Below are positions 8,176-18,600 of a stretch of DNA of 30,029 nucleotides, one piece after another. Both the position numbers and the translations under genes were made by a program. Position 1 is the first letter of the stretch. Each line of letters opens with the position of its first letter. The notes below the pieces were generated by a model. That model did no database searches. It was not told where the DNA came from and saw only the letters and a program-made list of their open reading frames with translations. Source of the DNA: Bacillota bacterium (lineage in GTDB: Bacteria > Bacillota > Clostridia > Christensenellales > Aristaeellaceae); the NCBI GenBank assembly GCA_023416585.1, contig JAEZHM010000026.1, forward strand, positions 1 to 30,029, written 5' to 3'.

Positions 8176-11100
8176 ATGAGAAGGGAAAATAAATGCAGTA
8201 ACGAAATAGCAATTGTCGGAATATCATGTATGCTACCACAGGCAAAAGAAGCAGATGAGCTCTGGGAAAACATTGTTGGAAAAAAAGATTGTATTGTAGA
8301 GATTAGTAAAGAAAAATGGAACGAATCAAATTTTTTCGACAGTAATATTGATTCGCAGAATAAAATAAGCAGTAAGTGGATTGGAGAGGTAAGTGCCCTA
8401 AAGGAATTTGATAACAAGTTCTTTAGCATCTCTCCGGCAGAAGCGGATAATATGGACCCTGACCAACGAGCACTGCTGCAGGAGACGTGGAAGTGCATCG
8501 AGGATTCGGGGATTTCCTTGAAAACGTTAAGGGATAAAAGAACGTCCGTTATAGTCGGGACAGCTGAAGTTGATACTTTTGAAAATCAACATATGCCGGG
8601 TAATGAGATAAATGAGTTTTCCGGAAAAGGTTTGTTTTTATTCATGATTGCAAACCGTATATCCTGGTATTTTGGTTTTTCCGGCGAAAGTAAGTTAGTA
8701 GAAACAGGATGTCCATCAGGTATGTGTGCATTAAACGATGGTGTTAACTTACTTAAGCTGGGCAAAAGTGATTTTGCTATTGTAAATGGCATTAATACCT
8801 TTAAAACATCCCATATGTTAAAACTGATGTCAAAAAATGGCTTGTTCAGTCCTGACGGAAAATGCAAGACATTTTCAGCTGATGCAAACGGAATCGTAGT
8901 AAGTGAAGGAGTAGTTTCACTTCTTCTGGCACCTTTATCCGTTGCAAAGGAGAATAAATGTCACATATACGGGATTATTGAAAATACAGCTGTTAACCAT
9001 TCAGGGGAAACATTTTCAATTACTGCACCTAAATTATCTGCGCAGAAAGACTTAATTCTTGATGCGTGGAGAGGCCTGAAGTTCTCCCCTGATACCATCA
9101 ATTATATAGAAACACATGGTACTGGAACCAGCTTAGGTGACCCCATTGAAATTGAGGCGTTAAAGCAGGCCTATGAACAAGTCACAGAAAAGAAGCATTT
9201 CTGTTGGCTCGGTTCAGTTAAGCCCAATATTGGTCATTCACTACCCGTATCCGGTCTTGCCGGAATAGTAAAAGTTTTAAAGATGTTTGAGTATGGAGTA
9301 ATTCCCGGACAAATTAATATATCAGAGATAAATCCTTTAATTAATATTGAGGATTCTCCATTTAATATTACTACAGAAAATGTATCTTGGCAGCCTGATG
9401 AGAAAAAGTTACCCTTGCGTGCAGGGGTAACTTCATTGGGATTTGCAGGTGTTAATGCACATGTAGTTCTGGAACAATATATAGAACCGAAAAACGAGAG
9501 TGATACCTGTGTTTCAGAGCCTTTAAAAAAGTATCCCATAGTATTATCTGCAAAATCAGAAGAAGCTTTAATCCAGCTATTAGAAAAGTGGGAGAAAAAA
9601 ATTAAAAAGCTTGAAAGCAATAGCATTAAAGATATTGCTTTTACCTTGTGCAGCGGGAGAGAACAGTTTAAGTACAGAACAGCTTGTGTTGTTGAGGAAG
9701 GCTCAAAGTTCATTGATTGTTTAGTGGGCTTAAAAGAAGACATCCGTGAGGTGTCAGACAAAAAATACCTATTGGATATTTCTTTTATTGATGAAATGTT
9801 TATTAATAGAATAGTGGAGATTGTTAGGAATAATGCTTGTTTTGAGACCGAGCTATCAGCTATTACTGAAAGTATAAATATATCAAAAGACCAAGCATAT
9901 AACCCTGAATACTATCCATCGGAGTATATTTTTAACCTGATTATAGCAACCGCATATATTAAAGGTTTATTAAGTATTGCTGATAATCTAGAAGGTATTT
10001 ATTTAAAAACAGAAGATAAAAAATTATTAGCATTAATGATTGCAGAAGTAATAAATATTGAAGACGTTATTTCATATCTGGACAATAAAGAAAATGCAAA
10101 AAATATTATTACAGATAAACCCCAAATAATAGTTAATTTCAATAACGAAACTTTACTTACCAAGGAGGTTATAACAGACAAGTATATAACCTGCCTGCTT
10201 GCTGAAATTTCATTAGAATTCAAACAATCTGATATATCAAAAACAGCAGCGTCTACACAATGGCTGAATAATATCAGACTTTTATATAAGAATCAGAGAA
10301 CATTTAGTAAATTTATCCATGAAGTAAACAAATATATTGAATATGATGATTTTGATTTAGTCAAGTTTATCAGTGCTGAGGAAAATAATCCGGATGATAT
10401 TAATGACAATAGATTGAAATTTACGGTTTTAATAGCAGTTAACATTGCAATTAAAAGATTATATAAAAAATGGTCATTGGTACCACCAAATGTTTTTGCA
10501 GACGATAGGTTGAATGAGATAAGTGACCTTGTCATAAACGGGTATTTTACATTTAAAGAAATATGTGAATTATATGAAAAAGAGTCGGGTAAAAAGTGGC
10601 AGGGGCCGTGTAATCATACCTTAGAGGATATTCTGTTATTAGAAGATAGTAATGGGATAACAGCCTGTGACAAATATAGCATTTTTACAGGACTCAAAGA
10701 AAAAAATACAATGGAAGAAATTTTAGTGGATATGTGGTTGAAGGGTGCAAATATTGATTGGAAAAAAGGTCTGGCTTTCAATAAATGCAAATTAGTATCA
10801 TTACCTACATACTGCTTCAACAAAAAAACATTTAAATATATAAAACAGGACATTATAGGGTGTGAGTCCCAACAGGATGAGCTGCAGGTAAAAGTACTGG
10901 ATTATACACCATCAAGCTTAGAGGTAATTGATAGTGAGAAGCAAAGACTGTTAGTATTCTCCAATCTGGAGCAAAGTAACTTTGAATATCTTGCTGCTAA
11001 AGAATTGGTTTATGTTAAGGTAAGTGCCTCTAAAAAAGCAGAGAAAGGACAGTATTCGGTTCAACCGGAGTTACTTGAAGATTCTTTGAATATATTTAAC

Positions 11101-14100
11101 AAATTAGAGCAGATAGGATATGTTCCTGACGTTATACTTGTTGCCTTGAATGATTCAGAGGAAATAAGGGAAACAGAAGATTATGTATTAAGTACATTTA
11201 TATTTGCTACTAATTTGGCAAAATGTTTAATTCAGAAAAATAAATTTTCCGGAAAGCTGTTATTTAGTTCTATGGGAAATGAAAGTAGAATGTATAGTGA
11301 AGGTTTAACAGCATTCTTTAAAACATTGCACATTGAATATGAAAATCTTTGCTTCAGAAATATTACATGTTATGAACAGACAACAAGTGATTTTATTTCA
11401 GTTCTGAATAAAGAGATAAACTATTTTTCTTCAAGTGAATATAAAGTTACATATAGAAAATTGCAAAGGACAGTACAAGCATATACTGATTACCAACCCG
11501 AAACTCAGATACCATATCTGAAAGAAAATGGTACTTATATCTTATTGGGCGGTTTTGGAGAAATTGGTAAGGTAATTGCTCAGCATTTAGCTGCTCAGGC
11601 AAATGTAAACCTTATATTGTGCGGGCGTAAACCTGAAAATGATGAAATAAGGAAGTTTATTAATCCGCTTAATCAGAGAAGTACAAGGGTAGTTTATAAA
11701 TCTGTGGATGTATCAATCAAAGAGCAGTTGCAAGAATTAATAAATAATGTAACAAATGAGTTTGGAACCATTAATGGTATTTTCAATATGACAGGATATA
11801 TTGATCCCGGATTCCTTGAATCCAAGGATAACGAATTTTTAAGAAACGGGGTCAGACTAAAAGTAGATGCAACAGTTTTTCTGGATGAAATAACGAAAGA
11901 TATCAACCTGGACTTTTTTGTGAATTTTTCATCTGTTTCAGCATTAGTAGGCGACTTTGGATTAAGTGAATATGTATATGCAAATTGTTTCTTTGATGAA
12001 TTTATCAGGCATAGAGAGAAATTAAGAAAAGAAGGAAAGCGCAGTGGTAATTCTATATCCATCAATTGGCCATATTGGCAGGATGGCGGGTTACGAATGG
12101 TTGAAAAGGACGCCAGCAGATTTTCTTCAACAACAGGACTTTCTCCATTATTAAACAAAGATGCAATAATTGCATTTGATAACATTATGAAGAGCAATAT
12201 GTCTTTACAATGTTGTGTGCTTTTTGGAAAAGATAAAAAAATGAATGAATATCTGGAAAGCAAACTCAGATTACCGATTATATTGCAAAACAACAACAAC
12301 GTAACTTTTGATAACAGTTCAGATATAGATGTAAAAACAATAGTAGAGCAGTACCTGACAAAGGTAATAGCCAAAGAGTTAAACTTGAGCATTGATGATA
12401 TTGATTTGGAAGATGCATTTCAAAGTATGGGAATTGATTCTATACTAATCCATAAATTAAATCGTATTTTATTAGCAGACTTTTCCGGAGTTTCATCAAC
12501 TATTTTTTTCGATTGCAAAAATATTGATGAAATGGCGGCTTACTTTGTGCAAACTTATTCTGAAGAGCAAATAAGAAGTATTTTAGTTCCAAATGGTAAT
12601 TATAGTATTGAGAACGTAACTAGCTGTGGATGTGCAAAAGCAAGCAGTAGTCTCATCAATGAACAAACTTTGGATAATGAGTTTCAAATAACAGATTCCG
12701 TTGAGTGTAAAAGTAAAGATATTGCAATTATCGGAATGAGTGGACGTTTTCCAATGGCAAAAAGCATTGAAGAATTCTGGATGAATCTGATCTCAAAAAA
12801 GGATTGCATATCTGCTATTCCGGAAACAAGATGGAATGTAGAAAATTTCTATGATAATGAGGCTAAAAACGCATATAAAGGGAAAATGTATTCTCGCTGG
12901 GGCGGTTTTATTGATGATGTAGACCAGTTTGATCCAATGCTGTTTCAGATTTCACCTCTAGATGCAGGAAATATGGACCCCCAAGAGCGTATTCTTTTAG
13001 AGGTTGTGTATGAAGCATTTGAATATGCCGGATATTCAAAGCAGAGAATTCAAGAGAAAGTAAAAGGCAATGTTGGTGTTTTCATAGGCAATACTACAAA
13101 TGGATACAGACTGTTAATTGAAGATGAGATGGCAAAAGGCAATTTCGGGACACATCAGGCATTGCCATGGTCAATTGCCAATAGAGTTTCTTATGTATTT
13201 GAATTAAATGGACCCAGCTTTATAATTGACTCTGCCTGCTCTTCCTCCTTAAATTCCATTGTTACAGCTGTTGATAATATAAGAAACGGCAAGTGTAAGA
13301 TGGCTATTGCAGGAGGTGTTAATTTACACATACACCCATCTGAGTATGTTTTAAGAAGCCAGCTGAGAGTATTATCTCCGAGAGGTAAGTGTCACAGCTT
13401 TGGAAGTGAAGCAGATGGATATGTACCGGGTGAAGGAATCGGGGCAATTATTCTTAAACCATTAAGGGAGGCAGAACGTGATGGGGATAATATTCTAGGG
13501 ATTATCAAAGGGGTAGCCTCCAATCATGTGGGTCATCCAAATGGCTATACCGTGCCTAGTTCAACTTCTCAGGCAACGGTTATAAAGGCCGCTATTGATG
13601 ATGCCGGTATTTCTGCACGGGAGATTACTTTTATAGAAGCACATGGAACAGGAACAATACTGGGAGATCCAATAGAAATAAATGGTTTGAAATCTGCTTT
13701 TAGTAACTATACAGAGGATAATCAATTTTGTGCAATAGGAAGTGTAAAATCAAATATTGGTCATTTAGAAGGTGCAGCCGGCATAGTGTCAACGATTAAA
13801 TCTGTATTACAACTGATGAACAGAGTTAAGATACCCTTAATTAATTGTGATACGCCTAATCCTAGAATTTCATTTGCCGACAGCCAATTCTATTTGCAAA
13901 AAGAGCTGGAACCTTGGACAACTTATAATAATAAATTAGTTTTGGGAATAAGCTCTTTTGGTGCAGGTGGTTCCAATGCACATATTCTTATTCAAAATCA
14001 TGAGAATAATAGAAAACGGTCACAAACAAGAGGAATTAGTCAGGTGCCTGTTTTGATTTCCGCAATGACTGATGACGGAGTACGCAAATATGTACAGAAA

Positions 14101-15501
14101 ATGCTTAATTGGCTTGAGGAACAAGAGGAAAAGAAGAATACACTTGATATTAGTGATATTGCGTACACTACGCAAGTTGGACGTGAGCTTCTGGACTCAA
14201 GGATATGTGTATTGTGCAGCAGTGTTAAAGAACTAAAAGCTAGTTTAATGAATTTTTTAAATGATAAACCATGTTCTTCTGTGAAGACTCATATGTCCAC
14301 TGATAAAAATACAATTACAAAGAGTGAAAAAAATAAATATGCAACTATGGCACAAGCTGCCGTAAATGCCGGCAACGTAGAAGAAGTTGCTGAATTTGCG
14401 GTTATGGGAATAAAGATTGATTGGGAACAATTTAATCTTCTTCAGAATGGTTTTGTAATCATGTTGCCCACCTATGTTTTTGATAATCAGAGATATTGGC
14501 TGAATTTTGAGGAAAACAGTGATAAGGATACTGATTTGTATATAAAAAATAAATTAGCATTTTTAATCGATGCTAATATTTCGACCATTGAAAATCAAAG
14601 GTTTACCAGAACTATTCATAGTGACGAGTTCTTTATAAAGGATCATGTCATTGATGGACAAGCTTTATTGCCGGGAACAGCCATAATTGAGATGGCAATG
14701 GAAGCCGGAAACTTATCCTTGCCCAATCATCGTATAAACGCTATAGAAGATATTCAGTTTCATAAGGCTATTGAAGTTAGTGAAGAAGCTGTTGAATTGC
14801 AGATTGATATAATACCTGAAGATTATTGCATTAGATTTAAAATATATAATTGCAAAGAGGATGAGCGAATTTTAAGTGCAGAAGGTAAATTAATAATTGA
14901 TACTGATACTAATAATACCTTTGAAATTCCACTGATTGAAGGCTTAGTAGAGGCTGATTCAGAGGAGTACTACACATGGCTTGATACACTAGGATTTAAC
15001 TTTAAGAATTCATTTAAGTCCATTGAAAAATTATTTGTTGGTCAGGATTTAGTAATGTCAGTAGTTTCAATTACTCAAAGGGAACAATTTGAAGGTCGAG
15101 GTAAAAATTGTACCTTGTGGCCACCGTTGTTTGATGGAGTTTTGCAATCAACTTTTAAACTTGTTGAAAATCATACAGAGAAAGGCTGTTTATCATTACC
15201 GGTTTCTATTGGCAGATTAATAATGCATGGCTCAACCAGGGGCAACTTAATTGCTCTGGCACAAAAAAGCAAGAATTGTAGGGAAGAGAATGGTGAATTC
15301 ATTTTTGATATATATATACTTAATGAAAATGGAAAACTGGTGATGGAAGTACAAGAATACCGATTGGTTAATGTGAAAAAAGCAAATCATGTTTCCGAAA
15401 AGTATGATGATACGGATGACTTAATACAGGAAGTTATACGCAGAATTAAGAATGGTGAAATTGATAAAAAAATGCTTCTAAATCTTAAGTTGTTGGAGTA
15501 A
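8176..15501 (+). CDS. Trans-AT polyketide synthase P1: KS1-(degenerate AT)-KR-ACP-KS2-DH
   Basis: A 2441-residue PKS. KS1 (about 10-435) has Cys179, His314 (HGTGT) and His354 (NIGHS), but the Cys lies in TGCPSG instead of the usual ACSSS. A long region (about 534-845) between the post-KS linker and the LPTYCF end motif resembles a decayed AT without GHSxG. KR follows (about 895-1300; GGFGEIG, FSSVS, Tyr1266, Asn1270), then ACP (Ser1422 in GIDS). KS2 (about 1515-1942) is canonical: Cys1688, His1823, His1863. DH (about 2125-2400) has His2157 in HxxxGxxxxP and Asp2320/Gln2324. The last 25 residues look like a docking helix. KS2-DH is completed by KR-ACP of the next protein. The reading frame also has GTG at 8164; ATG 8176 is preferred since AGGTGG lies eight bases upstream. 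There is no loading domain, so the starter must come from elsewhere. Confidence 0.93.
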   Translation: MRRENKCSNEIAIVGISCMLPQAKEADELWENIVGKKDCIVEISKEKWNESNFFDSNIDSQNKISSKWIGEVSALKEFDNKFFSISPAEADNMDPDQRALLQETWKCIEDSGISLKTLRDKRTSVIVGTAEVDTFENQHMPGNEINEFSGKGLFLFMIANRISWYFGFSGESKLVETGCPSGMCALNDGVNLLKLGKSDFAIVNGINTFKTSHMLKLMSKNGLFSPDGKCKTFSADANGIVVSEGVVSLLLAPLSVAKENKCHIYGIIENTAVNHSGETFSITAPKLSAQKDLILDAWRGLKFSPDTINYIETHGTGTSLGDPIEIEALKQAYEQVTEKKHFCWLGSVKPNIGHSLPVSGLAGIVKVLKMFEYGVIPGQINISEINPLINIEDSPFNITTENVSWQPDEKKLPLRAGVTSLGFAGVNAHVVLEQYIEPKNESDTCVSEPLKKYPIVLSAKSEEALIQLLEKWEKKIKKLESNSIKDIAFTLCSGREQFKYRTACVVEEGSKFIDCLVGLKEDIREVSDKKYLLDISFIDEMFINRIVEIVRNNACFETELSAITESINISKDQAYNPEYYPSEYIFNLIIATAYIKGLLSIADNLEGIYLKTEDKKLLALMIAEVINIEDVISYLDNKENAKNIITDKPQIIVNFNNETLLTKEVITDKYITCLLAEISLEFKQSDISKTAASTQWLNNIRLLYKNQRTFSKFIHEVNKYIEYDDFDLVKFISAEENNPDDINDNRLKFTVLIAVNIAIKRLYKKWSLVPPNVFADDRLNEISDLVINGYFTFKEICELYEKESGKKWQGPCNHTLEDILLLEDSNGITACDKYSIFTGLKEKNTMEEILVDMWLKGANIDWKKGLAFNKCKLVSLPTYCFNKKTFKYIKQDIIGCESQQDELQVKVLDYTPSSLEVIDSEKQRLLVFSNLEQSNFEYLAAKELVYVKVSASKKAEKGQYSVQPELLEDSLNIFNKLEQIGYVPDVILVALNDSEEIRETEDYVLSTFIFATNLAKCLIQKNKFSGKLLFSSMGNESRMYSEGLTAFFKTLHIEYENLCFRNITCYEQTTSDFISVLNKEINYFSSSEYKVTYRKLQRTVQAYTDYQPETQIPYLKENGTYILLGGFGEIGKVIAQHLAAQANVNLILCGRKPENDEIRKFINPLNQRSTRVVYKSVDVSIKEQLQELINNVTNEFGTINGIFNMTGYIDPGFLESKDNEFLRNGVRLKVDATVFLDEITKDINLDFFVNFSSVSALVGDFGLSEYVYANCFFDEFIRHREKLRKEGKRSGNSISINWPYWQDGGLRMVEKDASRFSSTTGLSPLLNKDAIIAFDNIMKSNMSLQCCVLFGKDKKMNEYLESKLRLPIILQNNNNVTFDNSSDIDVKTIVEQYLTKVIAKELNLSIDDIDLEDAFQSMGIDSILIHKLNRILLADFSGVSSTIFFDCKNIDEMAAYFVQTYSEEQIRSILVPNGNYSIENVTSCGCAKASSSLINEQTLDNEFQITDSVECKSKDIAIIGMSGRFPMAKSIEEFWMNLISKKDCISAIPETRWNVENFYDNEAKNAYKGKMYSRWGGFIDDVDQFDPMLFQISPLDAGNMDPQERILLEVVYEAFEYAGYSKQRIQEKVKGNVGVFIGNTTNGYRLLIEDEMAKGNFGTHQALPWSIANRVSYVFELNGPSFIIDSACSSSLNSIVTAVDNIRNGKCKMAIAGGVNLHIHPSEYVLRSQLRVLSPRGKCHSFGSEADGYVPGEGIGAIILKPLREAERDGDNILGIIKGVASNHVGHPNGYTVPSSTSQATVIKAAIDDAGISAREITFIEAHGTGTILGDPIEINGLKSAFSNYTEDNQFCAIGSVKSNIGHLEGAAGIVSTIKSVLQLMNRVKIPLINCDTPNPRISFADSQFYLQKELEPWTTYNNKLVLGISSFGAGGSNAHILIQNHENNRKRSQTRGISQVPVLISAMTDDGVRKYVQKMLNWLEEQEEKKNTLDISDIAYTTQVGRELLDSRICVLCSSVKELKASLMNFLNDKPCSSVKTHMSTDKNTITKSEKNKYATMAQAAVNAGNVEEVAEFAVMGIKIDWEQFNLLQNGFVIMLPTYVFDNQRYWLNFEENSDKDTDLYIKNKLAFLIDANISTIENQRFTRTIHSDEFFIKDHVIDGQALLPGTAIIEMAMEAGNLSLPNHRINAIEDIQFHKAIEVSEEAVELQIDIIPEDYCIRFKIYNCKEDERILSAEGKLIIDTDTNNTFEIPLIEGLVEADSEEYYTWLDTLGFNFKNSFKSIEKLFVGQDLVMSVVSITQREQFEGRGKNCTLWPPLFDGVLQSTFKLVENHTEKGCLSLPVSIGRLIMHGSTRGNLIALAQKSKNCREENGEFIFDIYILNENGKLVMEVQEYRLVNVKKANHVSEKYDDTDDLIQEVIRRIKNGEIDKKMLLNLKLLE
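9775..10704 (+). other. Degenerate acyltransferase-like insert inside P1 module 1
   Basis: Other KS-linker regions in this window run about 100-200 residues to the LPxYxF motif; here there are about 300 extra residues. Two stretches follow the pattern of an AT segment in which a helix leads to GHSxGE, then a helix, then a SLEDAL-like strand. One reads IATAYIKGLLS ... GIYLKTED ... INIEDVIS (from about 9913), the other IAVNIAIKRLYKKW ... FADDRLNE ... FTFKEI (from about 10411). In both, the GHSxG nucleophile elbow is replaced, so no acyltransferase activity is expected. I read this as a vestigial cis-AT, possibly partly duplicated. The assignment rests on pattern matching by eye; an unrelated structural insert is possible. 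Confidence 0.45.
15421..15501 (+). other. Candidate C-terminal docking helix of P1
   Basis: The last residues of P1 (DLIQEVIRRIKNGEIDKK followed by a leucine-rich end) have the hydrophobic spacing and the helix-breaking GEI step seen at the ends of trans-AT PKS proteins. A similar element opens P2. Probably non-covalent docking between the two halves of the split KS2-DH//KR-ACP module. Confidence 0.55.
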
Positions 15502-15547
15502 CAAACACGTATTCATTAAAAAAATTATTTATGTCGAGGGGAAAGAA

Positions 15548-15622
15548 ATGGATTCTTTATATGAGAAACTACGGTCTGGGGAACTATGTCCGGAAGAGGT
15601 CTTAGCTATAATAAAAGGAACA
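15548..15622 (+). other. Candidate N-terminal docking helix of P2
   Basis: The first 25 residues of P2 contain LYEKLRSGELCPEEVLAII, which shares the pattern hydrophobic helix, then GEI or GEL, then a second short helix with the C-terminus of P1. Expected partner of the P1 tail. Confidence 0.55.
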
Positions 15623-18600
15623 GAAGCAGGACCTGAAGATGCTTTATGTTATTATGAAGAGTGTTTATCTATCCAACCACGTGACAGGACATTACCAACA
15701 AAAGAAGATAGGACATTGTTGTTTATAGCAGAGGATATAGAAAGTATCAATAAATTTTGTAATAATCATGTTTACTTTAGTGAGAATGCTATATCTATTT
15801 ACTTAAGCAATGATTCAAGAAATACTATGAAATGTAAGTATCAAATTAACAAGTCAGACCCTGCAGGTTATATAAATTTGTATGAACAATTAAATGAAAA
15901 AAAATCCTCGGAATGGGATATAATTTATTTTTCTGAAAGTAGAAGTAATGCTGCAAACACTTCTGTAAAAGGGATTGATAAATCAATAGAAACAGCATAT
16001 TCTATCACACAGATAATAAGGGCATTTTCAAGAGATCATAACACAATTAGATTTATTCATGCATTCAAGAAGGATAATTATGCAAGTTATGTTAATACTG
16101 CCATATCCGGAATGCTGAAAACAATCTGTGTAGAATGTCCCAACGTAATGCACAAAAACATTCAGTTTGAAAGCATGAATGAACAGGAGATTTGCAACCG
16201 ATTAATTGAGGAAGTCAATTTTGACACAAGTGATGGAACTGATATTAGTTACATATTGAATAAGAGGTATATTGCAGAATTTAAACCTATTCAGAAATCA
16301 ATTGAGACAGAAAACAAGCAATTGGATATATTCAGCCAAGGCGTTTTTATCATAACAGGTGGTACAGGTGCATTAGGACAGATACTGGCAGAACAGCTAT
16401 TGGAATATAGACCCCAAAGAATATATTTGCTGGGCAGAAAGTACCCTGATAAGGCTATTTTGGATTGTATCAGGCGAATTGACCCTTCATCTACGGTAAT
16501 TAAATACCTTCAATGTGATATTGAAGATTCAATCGCATGTGAGCAAGTGGTTGAGAATATTTTGGAGAAAGATGGCCACGTTACAGGGCTTTTTCATTGT
16601 GCAGGTATAATACGGGATGCAATAATAGTAAATTTAAAACTGGAGGATTTTTATCATTCTGTAAACCCAAAAATAAAAGGCTTAATAAATATATTAGATT
16701 CGTTTATAAAATATGGGCGCGATATGAAGTTTGTGAAATTGTATTCTTCAATTACCTCAGTGATGGGAAACATTGGTCAGATTGCATATTCATATGCCAA
16801 TGGGTACCTTAATGCTTTTGCATATGATGTACAAAGTCAGTACAATATGTTCAATATTCAAGCTATTTGTTGGCCATATTGGGAGGAAGGCGGTCTTACG
16901 GTAGCCGGAGAGAAAATTAACCGCTTATATGAACAAACAGGCCAAAAACCATTAAGTACTGCTAATGGCAAAATTGTGTTAGAAAACATAATGAATTTGG
17001 ATTGTAAATGTCCGATTGCCATGTATGGCGATAAAGAAAAAATATCTCGATATATGAAGGAGGTACGTCAGCAAAAAGTATATACTTCTGAAAAAAATAA
17101 AACTGAAGCAACAGAAATTGGTACGGTATCAACATTAACTAAAGAGGATGTTACCGATTATATACAAGGTATAATTAGTGACATCATTAAGCTTCCTAAA
17201 TCCAAATTAAATATTACAACAACATGGGAAAATTATGGAATAGATTCATTAACTATTATGCGATTTAATGAAATAATAGAAGAAGTGATACCCAATTGTC
17301 CCAAAACCCTTATGTACGAATATCGTAATATAGCAGCTTTGTCAGAGTGCTTCTTTGAAAAATATTCAGGCAGACTAGAAAAGCTGTTGAAAAAGGAAAT
17401 AGCACCAACTCCGCAAAAAGTAAAGAGTTCAGTGCCTGACAGCGGACTTGGAGTAATTCAAAATAATCGATTTAAGAAAGTTACACAAGAAAAAGAGGTT
17501 CCCTCTGTAAACAAGAGTGATGTTGCAATAATAGGTATTGCGGGAAGATATCCCAAGGCTGACACTCTGGACGAATTCTGGAATAACCTTTTAGAGGGAA
17601 GAGACTGCGTTGTTGAAATTCCACAGGATAGATGGGATTATAATGAAGACTATAATCCTGATAAAAGCAAGCATGGATTTACAAATAGTAAATGGGGAGG
17701 CTTTATTAGCGATTTTGATTGTTTTGATGCTGCATTCTTTAAAATAACTCCTCGAGAAGCACGTTATATGGACCCACAGGAACGTATTTTTCTGGAATGT
17801 GCATGGCATGGATTAGAAGATGCGGGATACACAGCCAAAATGCTGAAAAAGCATCAAGTTGGAGTTTTTGCAGGAATAATGTATAGCCATTATCAGCTAT
17901 ATGGAATAGATTACGATAAACCAGGCCATAAAATGGCATTTAACTCATCTTATGCTTCTGTCTCAAATCGTGTCTCATATCATATGGATTTTCATGGCCC
18001 CAGTATTGCTATTGATACAATGTGTTCTTCCTCATTAACAGCCATACATCTTGCGTGTGAAAGCATTTATAACGGTTCCAGCACCTTGGCTATTGCAGGG
18101 GGTGTAAATTTGTCATTACACCCTAATAAATATATTAATCTAAGTCAGAATAATTTTCTGTCTTCAGAAGGAAAATGCAGAAGCTTTGGTGAAGGCGGGG
18201 ATGGTTATGTGCCAAGTGAAGGAGTAGGGGTTGTTATACTGAAAAAGCTTGAGGAGGCACAACGGGATAATGATATTATATACGGTGTAATAAAGGCTGC
18301 TACAATTAATCATGGAGGAAGCTCCAACGGATTTACCGTACCAAATCCCGTTGCACAAACTGAGGTTATACAGAAAGCGTTAAAAGAAGCTGAAATAGAT
18401 GCAGCCAATATAACATATGTAGAGACTCATGGTACAGGTACGCCATTGGGAGATCCAATAGAATTATCCGCATTATCAAAAGCATATGGAATAACAGAAA
18501 AGTGTGCTGTTGGATCAATCAAATCCAATATAGGACATGCAGAGTCTGCTGCAGGAATGGCAGGACTAACAAAAGTTATTTTACAAATGAAATATAAGAA

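Noticed and set aside
9234..9761. Minus-strand open frame of 175 codons
   Set aside because: It is antisense to KS1 and its linker, with no family features; a shadow frame.
11694..12392. Long minus-strand open frame of 232 codons
   Set aside because: It lies opposite the KR and ACP-coding part of P1, has low-complexity Ser/Leu/Phe composition, no ribosome binding site and no recognisable motif; it is a shadow of the coding strand.
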